Shown: in pieces, positions 7,122 to 15,049 of the stretch
Layout: each line of letters opens with the position of its first letter
Numbering within the stretch: position 1 is the first letter of the stretch
Assembly: GCA_002415465.1 (NCBI GenBank)
Contig: DHYT01000198.1
Span: 1-22,127 of the forward strand
Reading direction: 5' to 3'
Source: Desulfobulbaceae bacterium UBA5123
GTDB taxonomy: Bacteria; Desulfobacterota; Desulfobulbia; Desulfobulbales; UBA5123
Length of the DNA stretch: 22,127 bases
Made by a program: the position numbers and the translations under genes
The notes under the pieces: model-generated
Told to the model about the DNA's origin: nothing
Database searches by the model: none
The model's input: the letters and a program-made list of their open reading frames with translations, nothing else

Positions 7122-10100
7122 ATGTTGAAAAAATTCACCGAACCCGGCAGCAGGGCGTATCTGCTGATATTCGTGTTGTCGCAGGTGCTGCTGGTCGGCT
7201 TTCTGTACACGGAAAAACAGCAGAAAAGGGATTTCGTCAACAATGACGTCGTCACCAGGACAAACGCCAACCTCGAAACCGTTCTTTTTTCCTACAGCCG
7301 GGTCGCCAATATCGTCTTTGACGAAATCATCAACCAGCCGCCGATAACCAGCATCATCGCCGCGGCATACCCGGCCGACACCCCCACCCGGACCAAACTC
7401 CGCAACGAGCTCCGCCAGAAGCTGACCCCCACCTACCGCCTCCTGCTCGACAACGGGTTCAGACAGTTCCATTTCCATTTCCCCGACGGCGTCACCTTTT
7501 TACGCATGCACAGGCCGGAAATCTTTGATGATCCGCTCTTTCGCTTCCGCCCCGGGGTTCGGATCGCCAACACCGAAAAAAGGGCGGTGGAAGGATTCGA
7601 GGAAGGGCGAAATTTTCACGCCTTCCGGTATCTCTTTCCCATCCTGCATCAAAATGCCCATGTTGGCAGCGTTGAGGTCAGTGTTCCCTTTTACGCCATA
7701 CAAAAAAGCCTCATCAAGGCGTACCCGGCCGAATACTTCTTCATCCTCAAGAAAAAAATCGCCGAGCAGGCGCTCTTTTCCGATCAGCACGCCAACTACC
7801 TGCCTTCTCGCCTGAGCGACGACTTCGTTGTCGAAAAGAAGGACATGGAAAACCCCGCCGACCACCAGTTCCACATCGATGACGCAACCCTGCAGAAAAT
7901 TGCCGCGGATCTGCGAAAATCCACCGCCTTCGCCAGAAAACTCCGCGCCGAGGAACCATTTGTCGCCGAATGCAATGCAATCGGCGAAGACTTTCTCGCC
8001 GTTTTTATCCCGGTCCGCAACATCGAGGGAGCGGTGGCCGGCTACCTGTTCTCCTATACCCGCGATTTCGCGGGGGCGGCGATCCAAAAAAGCTACCTTC
8101 TCACCTATGCCCTCGTTACCCTGCTGAGCCTTCTCCTGCTCGCCCTGCACAAGGCGTTCACGGACAAAACCCGCCACAACCTGCACTTTCAGCAGGCGCT
8201 GCTCGACTCGATCCCCACCCCGGTTTTCTACAAGGACACCAGCGGCAAATACCTGGGCTACAACAAGGCACACGCCGAACTGCTCGGGGTCGACCAGCAA
8301 CAGCTGATCGGCAGACCGGGCCACGATGTATATCCGAAGGAGCAAAGCGCCCAGCATAGAAAGAGGGAGCATGAGCTTCTCGCCGAAGGCGGTATCCACC
8401 AATACGAAACGGCCCACGGCGTTACCGACGACGCCGATCAACACCTGATCATCTACAAAACCCCGGTCACCAACGAGAGCGGCGGCGTTATCGGTCTGAT
8501 CGGTTCGGTATTCGACATCACCGAGCTGAAGAAGTCGGAACGGGAAAAAGAGGGGTTGCGACGCCATCTGAAACTGATTCTCGATTCGGCCGGCGAGGGT
8601 ATCTTCGGTCTTGACCGCGAAGGCAAGGTAACCTTCTGCAACAAGGCCGCCGAAACCATGCTGGGCTTGCACAACCAGGAAATGCACGGCAGAACACTCC
8701 AGGAAATCATCGGCCTGGAAGAGGAATCCCTGCCAAGCCCCCTTCCGCAGGACGCCATCCGCAACGACGGAAACTTCCGGCGCGCGGACGGCACCTCCTT
8801 CCCGGTCGCTTACACCACCACCCCGATCCTCGAAGCGGACAAGACCGTCAACGGGGCCGTGATCATCTTCCGTGACATCACCGCCCGCAAGCTCGCCGCG
8901 GCATCGCTCCAGGAAAAAGAAACCCAGTACCGCAGCATCTTCAACTCAACCACCGACGGCCTGCTGGTTCTCGATCTCGACGAGCGGGTCATCGAGGCCA
9001 ATGCCCGGGCGACGGCGATGTTCGGATACTCGCAGGAGGAGTTCAACCGCCGCTCCGCGCGGGATCTTTTCCAGCCCGCTTGCCAGCAGGCCTTTGCGCA
9101 GTTCATCCGTGACTGCTCCACGGATGCCGACCTCCACATGGAAGCGGTGAGCCTCGGCAAAGACGCCGGCTCCTTTCCGGTCGAGATCAAAGGAACCTCC
9201 TTTGATTTCAAGGGGGTCCCCCATATCCTGCTCATTCTCCGCGACATCTCGCTCCAGAAACTGGCCGGTGAAGAACTGCGCGCCGCCAAGGAGGACGCGG
9301 AGGCGGCCACCCGGGCCAAAAGCGCCTTCCTCGCCAGCATGAGCCACGAAATCAGAACCCCGATGAACGCCATCATCGGCATGAACCGCCTGGCCCTCAA
9401 CACCAGGCTTTCCATCGAGCAGTATCACTACCTGAAAACCGTGCAGGATTCCGCCAACGGCCTGCTCCGGTTGCTGAACGATATCCTCGATCTTTCCAAG
9501 ATCGAAGCGGAACAGCTCAGCATGGAGGCGCTGGCCTTCGATCTGCAGGCAACCATGGACGCGGCGATCAAAACCATGGCCATGCGGGCCCATGAAAAGG
9601 GGCTGGAGATATTCTCCCACCTGGCTGACCAAACACCTACCGCCCTGGTCGGCGACCAGATGCGTCTCAACCAGATCATTCTCAACCTGTTGAGCAATGC
9701 GGTCAAATTCACCGAATCCGGGTCCGTGTTCCTGCAATGCCGGGAAATGGAGGGGCAAGACGATGGGAAAACCACCACCCTGCATTTTTCGGTGACCGAT
9801 ACCGGCGTCGGCGTCCCCGAGAAAAAACAGCGCAGCATCTTTGACGATTTCACCCAGGCGGACGAGAGCATCGCCAGGGCCAAGGGCGGCTCGGGCCTTG
9901 GCCTTGCAATCTCCAAGAAACTCTGCCGGATGATGGGGGGCGATATCTGGCTGGAAAGCTCTCTCGGCAAGGGCAGCACCTTTCACTTCAGCGCCCGTTT
10001 CCCCCTGGGCGCCATCGCCAACCGCCCCTCCTGCAACGTCGGCCCAGACCGATTGCCGGCCCGGATGCCGATTCTGGTGGCCGCCGAAAACCCCCAATAC

Positions 10101-11345
10101 CGCCAGATCCTGCAAAAAAACATCAACGGCTGGGGGTTCCCGTGCAGCGAGGCGGGCAGCGGCCAGGAAATCATCGACAAGCTCAGATGGGCGCGGGAAG
10201 AAAGCGCGCCGTTTAACCTTATCCTTCTTGAGCAACGCCTGGGCTCCCAAGGGATTACGGAACAGCTGACACTGATCCGCAAGGAACAGCAATACGCAAA
10301 GACCCCGGTGATCGTCTTGCACGCCGCGGTCTCGGCAACCCCTTGCAAGTGGTGCAAGGATTTCGGCATCACCTTTTGCCTGAGCAAACCCCCGGGGCGA
10401 CAGGAACTGGAGGAGGCCATGGAAGCCGCCCTGAAGGGCGGAAGATGCCAGACCTACACCCTGCAGACGACAAAAACGCAGCATGATGCCGCCTTGACCA
10501 TGCCGCCCCTGCGGATTTTACTGGTGGAGGACAACAGCGCCAATCGGGAACTGGCGCGGCTGGTGCTGGAAAACGGCGGCCACAATATCCATGAGGCCGC
10601 CAACGGCCTGGAGGCGCTGGAACAGTTATGCCAGCACCGCTTTGACGCCATCCTCCTCGACGTGCAAATGCCGGTGCTGGACGGCCTTGCCACCGCCCAA
10701 ATCATCCGGCAATGCGAACAGAACAAGGAGATATCCGGCGAGGTGAATCAGGAGTTGCTCCGCCGACTGAAAAAGGAAATCAACGGCGCCCACATCCCGA
10801 TCGTGGCCATGACCGCCCACGCCATGGCCGGCGACCGCGAGATGTGCATCGGCGCCGGCATGGATTACTACATCACCAAGCCCTTTCTGCCCGAAGACGT
10901 CTATTCGATCCTGAAACAGCTGTTCAGCACCGCACAGCCCGGTGTCGAACCACGGCCAGAACATGCACACAAGGAGCAAGCGGCGACGATGCAACAACAT
11001 TTTCCCAAAACCGTGGCCTGCCCCAAAATGGTCAGGAAACACCTGGTTTCCGCCTGCCGGATTCCGCCGGAACGGGTTGACCTTCTGCTCAACACCTTCC
11101 GCCTGACCCTGGCCGGCTACCTGGACGACGCGGAGCTTGCCCTGTCGACCGGCGATGCCGCCGGCCTCCGACTGGCCGCGCACAGCCTCAAGGGCGGCCT
11201 GCTCAACATGGGGCTGAACGAATGGGCGGATGTCGCCTACCTCCTTGAATGCGATGCAAAAGAGGGCAAACTCGATCCGGAAAAACACACCTCCCTCATC
11301 CACGTGGTGGATCAAGGGATTTCCCCGCTCTTCTGCGACAGCTGA
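7122..11345 (+). CDS. Hybrid sensor histidine kinase: Cache sensor, three PAS, HisKA-HATPase, two receivers, HPt
   Basis: The protein has 1407 residues starting at ATG 7122 (SD GGAAGGA). TM1 is about 12-30. A periplasmic Cache-like sensor follows, with the stretch HFHFPDGVTFLRMHRPE. TM2 is about 324-343. PAS domains begin near 355, 482 and 603. The HisKA phospho-acceptor is H742 in SHEIRTPMN. The HATPase N box is near 850 and the G2 box GSGLGLAIS near 925. The first receiver (about 982-1105) has Glu1037 where the phospho-acceptor Asp should be, though it keeps the SKPP lysine. The second receiver has D1180 in LLDVQMP. The HPt histidine is H1354 in AAHSLKGG. The inferred relay is H742 to D1180 to H1354 and then to an unidentified regulator. 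The ligand of the Cache domain is unknown. The next gene, a receiver-like TPR protein, is a natural partner but lacks a proper acceptor Asp. Confidence 0.95.
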   Translation: MLKKFTEPGSRAYLLIFVLSQVLLVGFLYTEKQQKRDFVNNDVVTRTNANLETVLFSYSRVANIVFDEIINQPPITSIIAAAYPADTPTRTKLRNELRQKLTPTYRLLLDNGFRQFHFHFPDGVTFLRMHRPEIFDDPLFRFRPGVRIANTEKRAVEGFEEGRNFHAFRYLFPILHQNAHVGSVEVSVPFYAIQKSLIKAYPAEYFFILKKKIAEQALFSDQHANYLPSRLSDDFVVEKKDMENPADHQFHIDDATLQKIAADLRKSTAFARKLRAEEPFVAECNAIGEDFLAVFIPVRNIEGAVAGYLFSYTRDFAGAAIQKSYLLTYALVTLLSLLLLALHKAFTDKTRHNLHFQQALLDSIPTPVFYKDTSGKYLGYNKAHAELLGVDQQQLIGRPGHDVYPKEQSAQHRKREHELLAEGGIHQYETAHGVTDDADQHLIIYKTPVTNESGGVIGLIGSVFDITELKKSEREKEGLRRHLKLILDSAGEGIFGLDREGKVTFCNKAAETMLGLHNQEMHGRTLQEIIGLEEESLPSPLPQDAIRNDGNFRRADGTSFPVAYTTTPILEADKTVNGAVIIFRDITARKLAAASLQEKETQYRSIFNSTTDGLLVLDLDERVIEANARATAMFGYSQEEFNRRSARDLFQPACQQAFAQFIRDCSTDADLHMEAVSLGKDAGSFPVEIKGTSFDFKGVPHILLILRDISLQKLAGEELRAAKEDAEAATRAKSAFLASMSHEIRTPMNAIIGMNRLALNTRLSIEQYHYLKTVQDSANGLLRLLNDILDLSKIEAEQLSMEALAFDLQATMDAAIKTMAMRAHEKGLEIFSHLADQTPTALVGDQMRLNQIILNLLSNAVKFTESGSVFLQCREMEGQDDGKTTTLHFSVTDTGVGVPEKKQRSIFDDFTQADESIARAKGGSGLGLAISKKLCRMMGGDIWLESSLGKGSTFHFSARFPLGAIANRPSCNVGPDRLPARMPILVAAENPQYRQILQKNINGWGFPCSEAGSGQEIIDKLRWAREESAPFNLILLEQRLGSQGITEQLTLIRKEQQYAKTPVIVLHAAVSATPCKWCKDFGITFCLSKPPGRQELEEAMEAALKGGRCQTYTLQTTKTQHDAALTMPPLRILLVEDNSANRELARLVLENGGHNIHEAANGLEALEQLCQHRFDAILLDVQMPVLDGLATAQIIRQCEQNKEISGEVNQELLRRLKKEINGAHIPIVAMTAHAMAGDREMCIGAGMDYYITKPFLPEDVYSILKQLFSTAQPGVEPRPEHAHKEQAATMQQHFPKTVACPKMVRKHLVSACRIPPERVDLLLNTFRLTLAGYLDDAELALSTGDAAGLRLAAHSLKGGLLNMGLNEWADVAYLLECDAKEGKLDPEKHTSLIHVVDQGISPLFCDS

Positions 11346-11393
11346 TCTCCTTGCCGGCCGCCCGGTCCCCCCTTCCCTTGCTCGGGGTTCCTG

Positions 11394-11428
11394 CCAGCGG
11401 CTCGAATGCTCTTTGCCGCTGGTTTTTT
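11394..11428 (+). terminator. Rho-independent terminator after the hybrid kinase
   Basis: CCAGCGGC (11394-11401) pairs with GCCGCTGG (11415-11422), followed by six T's. It lies 49 bases after the kinase stop. The next gene would therefore need readthrough or its own promoter. A TTGACA at 11454-11459 lies downstream, but no good -10 sits at the right distance. Confidence 0.88.
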
Positions 11429-11494
11429 CTTCCCCCATCGTGTTATCTTCTTTTTGACATGAGTTATTCTTAAAAAAATCCGTCAGGAGGAACC

Positions 11495-12646
11495 ATGCCG
11501 GCAGCAACCGAGCCAACCCCCATCGACTATCTAATCGTCGACAGCCGGCAGGAACGGCGGGAATCGGTGGCGAACCTCCTCGCCGGCGACGGCGGTTGCC
11601 GCATCAAGGCCGTCGGCGACGCCCGCTCCGCCCGGGATGTTCTCTATGCCCACCAGGTGCATTTTGTCATTGTCGCGGATTCCATGCCGCGGATGACCGG
11701 CGTGGAACTTCTCCGCCTGATCCGGCGAATTCCGCGCTACCTCGACCTGCCGGTGCTGATGTTGTTTGACGGGGCGGATGAAGAAAAATCCCGTGCCGCC
11801 GGGGAGGAAGGCGTTAATCACATCCTCGCCGGCGAGGTTACCGAGGCCGGCCTGCAAAACGCCATCGGCTTGATCCGCAAGCAGGCCCAGGAACAGTCCC
11901 CAAGCCAGAAGGCGCTGCAGGCGGCTCGCACCGTGTTTCTGCAGCGGGACTACGAACAGGCGATCCAAATGACGCTGGCCATCGAGGGGATTGCCAGCAA
12001 CCCCGAAGCGCTCCACCTGCTCAGCGAATGCTACTACCGCCAGAAAAACTATGAGAAGGCGCAGCAATACCTGAAAAAATTGATCGCCACCCCCACCAGC
12101 CGCGCCATGCATCTCCTGAGCAAGGTCTGCATGGCGGAAAGCCAGTGCGGCGACGCCGTCGCCCACCTGACCAAGGCCAACCTCCATTACCCCACCAACC
12201 TCGACCTGAAGATCGATCTCGGCAAGCTCTATCTCAGCCTGGGGATGGAAGAACAGGCCAAGAGCCAGTTTGAAGCGGTGCTGCAGCAAAACCCCTCGGA
12301 TCTCAACCTGATCAAGATGGGCAAGGCCTATCTGGTCCGGGGCAAGCTCGCGGAAGCAGCCGCCTTTCTCGACAAGGCGGAACAACCCATCCCGGAAGCG
12401 GCGTCCATCTTCGCCCAGTTCGCCGCCGCCCTTGAAAACAGCGGCGACCTGCCGGCCGCGGCGCGCCAGTACGAAAAATGCCTGCAACTGCTGCCGGACA
12501 ACGCCACCTACCTGCTCAACCTGAGCAAGCTCTACCTCAAGACCGACCGCCGCGACCAGGCGGCCGCGATCATCAACGACCTGCACCGCCGTTTTCCCGA
12601 CAACGAGATGATCAACAACATCTTCAGCTATCTGCAGAACCGTTGA
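11495..12646 (+). CDS. Receiver-like domain plus TPR repeat protein
   Basis: The protein has 383 residues, with a strong SD (CAGGAGG) before the ATG. Residues 10-130 have the CheY-like fold pattern (DYLIVDS, HFVIVADSMPRMTG, LPVLMLFDG). In that alignment the acceptor position is A61, with D62 shifted by one, and the conserved Lys near the end is replaced (HILAGE), so it is probably not phosphorylated in the classic way. Residues 140-383 are a row of about six or seven tetratricopeptide-like helix pairs (for example PEALHLLSECYYRQKNYEKA and LDLKIDLGKLYLSLGMEEQA), a protein-binding scaffold. No output domain is present. It follows the hybrid kinase on the same strand. Its last 23 bases overlap the 3' end of the convergent glycosylase-like gene. 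Confidence 0.9.
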   Translation: MPAATEPTPIDYLIVDSRQERRESVANLLAGDGGCRIKAVGDARSARDVLYAHQVHFVIVADSMPRMTGVELLRLIRRIPRYLDLPVLMLFDGADEEKSRAAGEEGVNHILAGEVTEAGLQNAIGLIRKQAQEQSPSQKALQAARTVFLQRDYEQAIQMTLAIEGIASNPEALHLLSECYYRQKNYEKAQQYLKKLIATPTSRAMHLLSKVCMAESQCGDAVAHLTKANLHYPTNLDLKIDLGKLYLSLGMEEQAKSQFEAVLQQNPSDLNLIKMGKAYLVRGKLAEAAAFLDKAEQPIPEAASIFAQFAAALENSGDLPAAARQYEKCLQLLPDNATYLLNLSKLYLKTDRRDQAAAIINDLHRRFPDNEMINNIFSYLQNR

Positions 12647-13331
12647 CACCGCACCAACAGGCCAGTTCGCCAAGCGCCGTGGAATGTTTGAGATACGCGG
12701 GCCCCGCAGGGTCCATCGCCAGCCGACGGATCTCGGCAAGCAGCCGCGCCTGGGAATGGGATGGCGGTTTTTCCGCGGCCAGGGTGGAGACGTAGCCCCA
12801 CATGTGCAGGAGGGCGTTGTCGAGCGCACCGGCTGGCGGCGGGGTGCGCAGCCAGCCGATCAGTTCCGGCGCCAGCCGCGCAAAACCGATCCTCCCCGCC
12901 GCCACCTCGCTGCCGTAGCGGCGATAGGCATTATAGTCCCTGGCCATCACCGAATACTTATGCCTCGCCCACAGCTCCTGGCAGTTGCGGGGCAGCGGGA
13001 TGCGCCCCGGTGGCCGCTCCAGATACTTCCGCCCGAGGATTTGATACTGACCGGCTGGCGGATCGATCCAAATCGCCGGCCACCTCATCGCCTGCGCAAG
13101 GCCGGGCAACGGGCTCCGATGCTGAAAGCCGCGCAGATCCATCTCGGCCACCAGCTGGCGATGCCGCACCGCCAATCCGCCAAGGCAATCGCGCCACCGC
13201 AAGGTTTCGGGGTGGCGACTGTACCCCTTCTTCCGGTTGACCAGGATGGAGACGATACCGTGCAGTTCCCGATGTTCGCCCAGCAGACTCCTGTCGTTCA
13301 GAAAGCCCGGATCGAGATCCCATATCCGCAT
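12624..13331 (-). CDS. Pyrimidine-dimer glycosylase-like N-domain fused to DUF1722-like C-domain
   Basis: The protein has 235 residues from MRIWDLDPG (ATG 13331, with GGAAGG upstream). Residues 1-80 resemble the T4 endonuclease V/Pyr_excise family: an N-terminal segment followed by LLGEHRELHG (E19 and E22), which lines up with the AEYREL element of the phage enzyme that contains catalytic Glu23. KKGYSRHPETLRW follows. Residues 118-185 (LWARHKYSVMARDYNAYRRYG ... ALDNALLHMWGYVS) resemble DUF1722, the YbgA domain. The phage enzyme has about 138 residues and lacks that part. The N-terminal residue after Met is Arg, not the Thr used as nucleophile by the T4 enzyme, so activity is uncertain. It is the last gene of the minus-strand cluster, 28 bases after yciH, and its 3' end overlaps the convergent TPR gene. 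Confidence 0.65.
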   Translation of the reverse strand: MRIWDLDPGFLNDRSLLGEHRELHGIVSILVNRKKGYSRHPETLRWRDCLGGLAVRHRQLVAEMDLRGFQHRSPLPGLAQAMRWPAIWIDPPAGQYQILGRKYLERPPGRIPLPRNCQELWARHKYSVMARDYNAYRRYGSEVAAGRIGFARLAPELIGWLRTPPPAGALDNALLHMWGYVSTLAAEKPPSHSQARLLAEIRRLAMDPAGPAYLKHSTALGELACWCGVNGSADS

Positions 13332-13359
13332 GCGCCTTCCCCCTTCCGGGCGGGAGAAC

Positions 13360-13728
13360 TCAGCCGCCCGCCAGCTTGACCGTATATCCCTGTTTTTGCA
13401 GTTCGAGGAGCAGCGGCTGCCGGTGATCGCCCTGAATCTCAACCACCCCCTCCTTGACCGTGCCGCCACTGCCGCATTGCTGCTTGAGCCGCTTGGCCAA
13501 CTGCTTGAGATCCTCATCCGCCAGGGGCAGGCCGGTGACGACGGTCACCCCCTTGCCCTTGCGCCCCTTGGTTTCGAGGGAGAGTCGAACGATACCGTCC
13601 GCCCTGACCTGCCGTTTCCTCTCCGCCTTGCAGCCACACCGGCCGTGCGCCTTGCCGCAACCGGGGCAGAGCCTGCCCTGCTCGGTGGAGTAAACCAGGC
13701 CGCTGTTGTTTTCGTGTCGCTTGGGCAT
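13360..13728 (-). CDS. yciH: SUI1/eIF1-family translation factor-like protein YciH
   Basis: The protein has 122 residues, standard for bacterial YciH. The N-terminal part has a small Cys cluster (CPGCGKAHGRCGC). Residues 40-120 are the SUI1 fold: VRLSLETKGRKGKGVTVVTGLP, then the LAKRLKQQCGSGGTVKEG core and VEIQGDHR. Eukaryotic eIF1 monitors start-codon selection; the bacterial homologue's role is still unclear and it is not essential in E. coli. It sits 25 bases after the DUF486 gene in the same direction, and the glycosylase-like gene follows 28 bases later. Confidence 0.93.
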   Translation of the reverse strand: MPKRHENNSGLVYSTEQGRLCPGCGKAHGRCGCKAERKRQVRADGIVRLSLETKGRKGKGVTVVTGLPLADEDLKQLAKRLKQQCGSGGTVKEGVVEIQGDHRQPLLLELQKQGYTVKLAGG

Positions 13729-13753
13729 CGCCGCTTCCCTCCGCCGCCGGGGT

Positions 13754-14110
13754 TCAGGCCCCGAACAGCTTCTGCCGAAAGATGAAAAAAACCGCGCCGA
13801 GGATGCAGCACGCGGCCCACAGGTAATCGAGCTTCAACGGCTCCTTCATGTACAAAAAGGCAAAGGGCACGAAGACGCTCAGGGTAATCACCTCCTGGAG
13901 GATTTTCAACTGCCCGAGATTGAGGGCCTGATAGCCGATACGGTTGGCCGGCACCTGCAGCAGGTACTCGAAAAGCGCCACCCCCCAGCTTGCCAGCGCC
14001 GCCAGCAGCCACGGCTTGCCGTTCAACTCCTTGAGATGCGCATACCAGGCAAAGGTCATGAAAATGTTGCTGCAAAAAAGCATGGAGATCGACAGGAGGA
14101 CGGGCTTCAT
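13754..14110 (-). CDS. DUF486 small membrane protein (drug/metabolite transporter superfamily-like)
   Basis: The protein has 118 residues with four predicted membrane helices. The DUF486 signature is visible: NIFMTFAWYAHLK near the start, then WGVALFEYLLQVPANRIG, QLKILQEVITLSVFVPFA and YLWAACCILGAVFFIF. Its substrate is unknown. The start at MKPVLLSISM (14110) was chosen from family similarity; the SD there is weak (GGTGAAC), and the long upstream extension of the frame is out of character. There are 71 bases to the preceding membrane protein gene and 25 to yciH. Confidence 0.88.
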   Translation of the reverse strand: MKPVLLSISMLFCSNIFMTFAWYAHLKELNGKPWLLAALASWGVALFEYLLQVPANRIGYQALNLGQLKILQEVITLSVFVPFAFLYMKEPLKLDYLWAACCILGAVFFIFRQKLFGA

Positions 14111-14181
14111 GTTCACCAACCGGATGAGAAGATGGGGGGATGCTGATACCTGCTGGGCCAACGCGGAAACGCTGCCGGCGT

Positions 14182-14538
14182 TCAGCCGTCTTCCGGGCCG
14201 ACGATGAAGCCGTAGCGCCGGCGCAGTGGCCGCAGCCGGAACACCAGGGCGGAGAGCAGGGTAACAAGGGCCACCCCGCCAAGGATCAGCGCCAGCCTGG
14301 TCCACGCCAGGCCCATGGATTGCCGGTATTGCACCAGTTGCATCGCGGTGCCCGTCCATTCAAGGCCGGCCAGCACAAGCCCTCCCTGCGCCAGATAGGC
14401 CACCCATTTCCGCCGTAACGGCAACACCCCCAGCACCGCCGCCGTGATCGCCACCGCCAGCCACTGCTGGTTGCGAAGAAAATGCGCGCCCACAAGCACG
14501 CCGCTCAGGATGACCGGCAACAGACGAACGAACTGCAT
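14182..14538 (-). CDS. Small four-helix membrane protein of unknown function
   Basis: The protein has 118 residues. Hydrophobic stretches lie near 4-20, 27-42, 46-66 and 80-102, with arginine-rich connecting loops and tail (RLRPLRRRYG). I do not recognise the family. Its ATG overlaps the stop of a 17-codon mini-ORF (TGATG), and AAGGGGG lies 7 bases upstream, so translation probably depends on upstream reading. It is placed between the nucleotide hydrolase and DUF486 genes in the minus-strand cluster. Confidence 0.7.
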   Translation of the reverse strand: MQFVRLLPVILSGVLVGAHFLRNQQWLAVAITAAVLGVLPLRRKWVAYLAQGGLVLAGLEWTGTAMQLVQYRQSMGLAWTRLALILGGVALVTLLSALVFRLRPLRRRYGFIVGPEDG

Positions 14539-14591
14539 CAGGAATCCCCCTTCTCTGGACTTCGGGCAAACGAATCAAGTTCTTCCCGCAT
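14538..14591 (-). CDS. Possible 17-residue coupling ORF
   Basis: The open frame MREELDSFARSPEKGDS starts with an ATG that overlaps the stop of the nucleotide hydrolase (TGATG, 14593-14589). It ends with a TGA that overlaps the next gene's ATG (again TGATG, 14540-14536). GGTGGG lies upstream. This geometry suggests that ribosomes are handed from one gene to the next. The peptide itself resembles nothing I know. Confidence 0.3.
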   Translation of the reverse strand: MREELDSFARSPEKGDS

Positions 14592-15040
14592 CAACCGGTC
14601 CCACCACATACCTCGGCGAAAAAGCCGGCAATATGATCCTTGGCCTCCGCAAGGGTAGAGTAGCGGCCAACCCGGAGAGCGGGGTTGCCGGCAATCATCG
14701 CCGAGAGGGAGTGGGCGGCGTCGTTGCGGAACAGGCAGAGAATCCGCTTGCCCCGCGCCTGCGCGGCGGCAATCTCGTAACCAACCCCCAGCGAGGGGAT
14801 CGAAACCTCGGCGATGACCAGATCGGCGCCGTCTAGCCAGGCCATGTCGCGGCTGAAGATCGCCGCCTCGCTGATCCCCTCGTCGCCGGCGGCGTCCAGC
14901 CCCGGATCGGCCACATGGCAGGTGAGAACCCGGCCCAGGCCGGCGAGATGCCCGACCAGTTCCCCGTAAATCCGCACATCCTCCCGGCCGCCGCGAATGG
15001 CGCCGGCAAAATAGATCTGTCGTCCCCTGCCGCCGTCCAT
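14591..15040 (-). CDS. Nucleoside 2-deoxyribosyltransferase-family protein, DNPH1-like 2'-deoxynucleotide N-hydrolase
   Basis: The protein has 149 residues. The family motifs are clear: IYFAGAIRGGREDV (phosphate/base pocket), CHVADP, FSRDMAWLDGADLVIAEVS and PSLGVGYEIAAA, with the catalytic Glu in GYE, then GKRILCLFRND. YFAGxIRGG together with SLGVGYE is typical of the DNPH1 (Rcl) branch. That branch cleaves the glycosidic bond of 2'-deoxynucleoside 5'-monophosphates and helps remove damaged nucleotides. A deoxyribosyltransferase activity is the alternative. The SD GGGAGG precedes the ATG. It follows the MFS gene by 9 bases. Confidence 0.85.
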   Translation of the reverse strand: MDGGRGRQIYFAGAIRGGREDVRIYGELVGHLAGLGRVLTCHVADPGLDAAGDEGISEAAIFSRDMAWLDGADLVIAEVSIPSLGVGYEIAAAQARGKRILCLFRNDAAHSLSAMIAGNPALRVGRYSTLAEAKDHIAGFFAEVCGGTG

Positions 15041-15049
15041 GCTGCCTCC

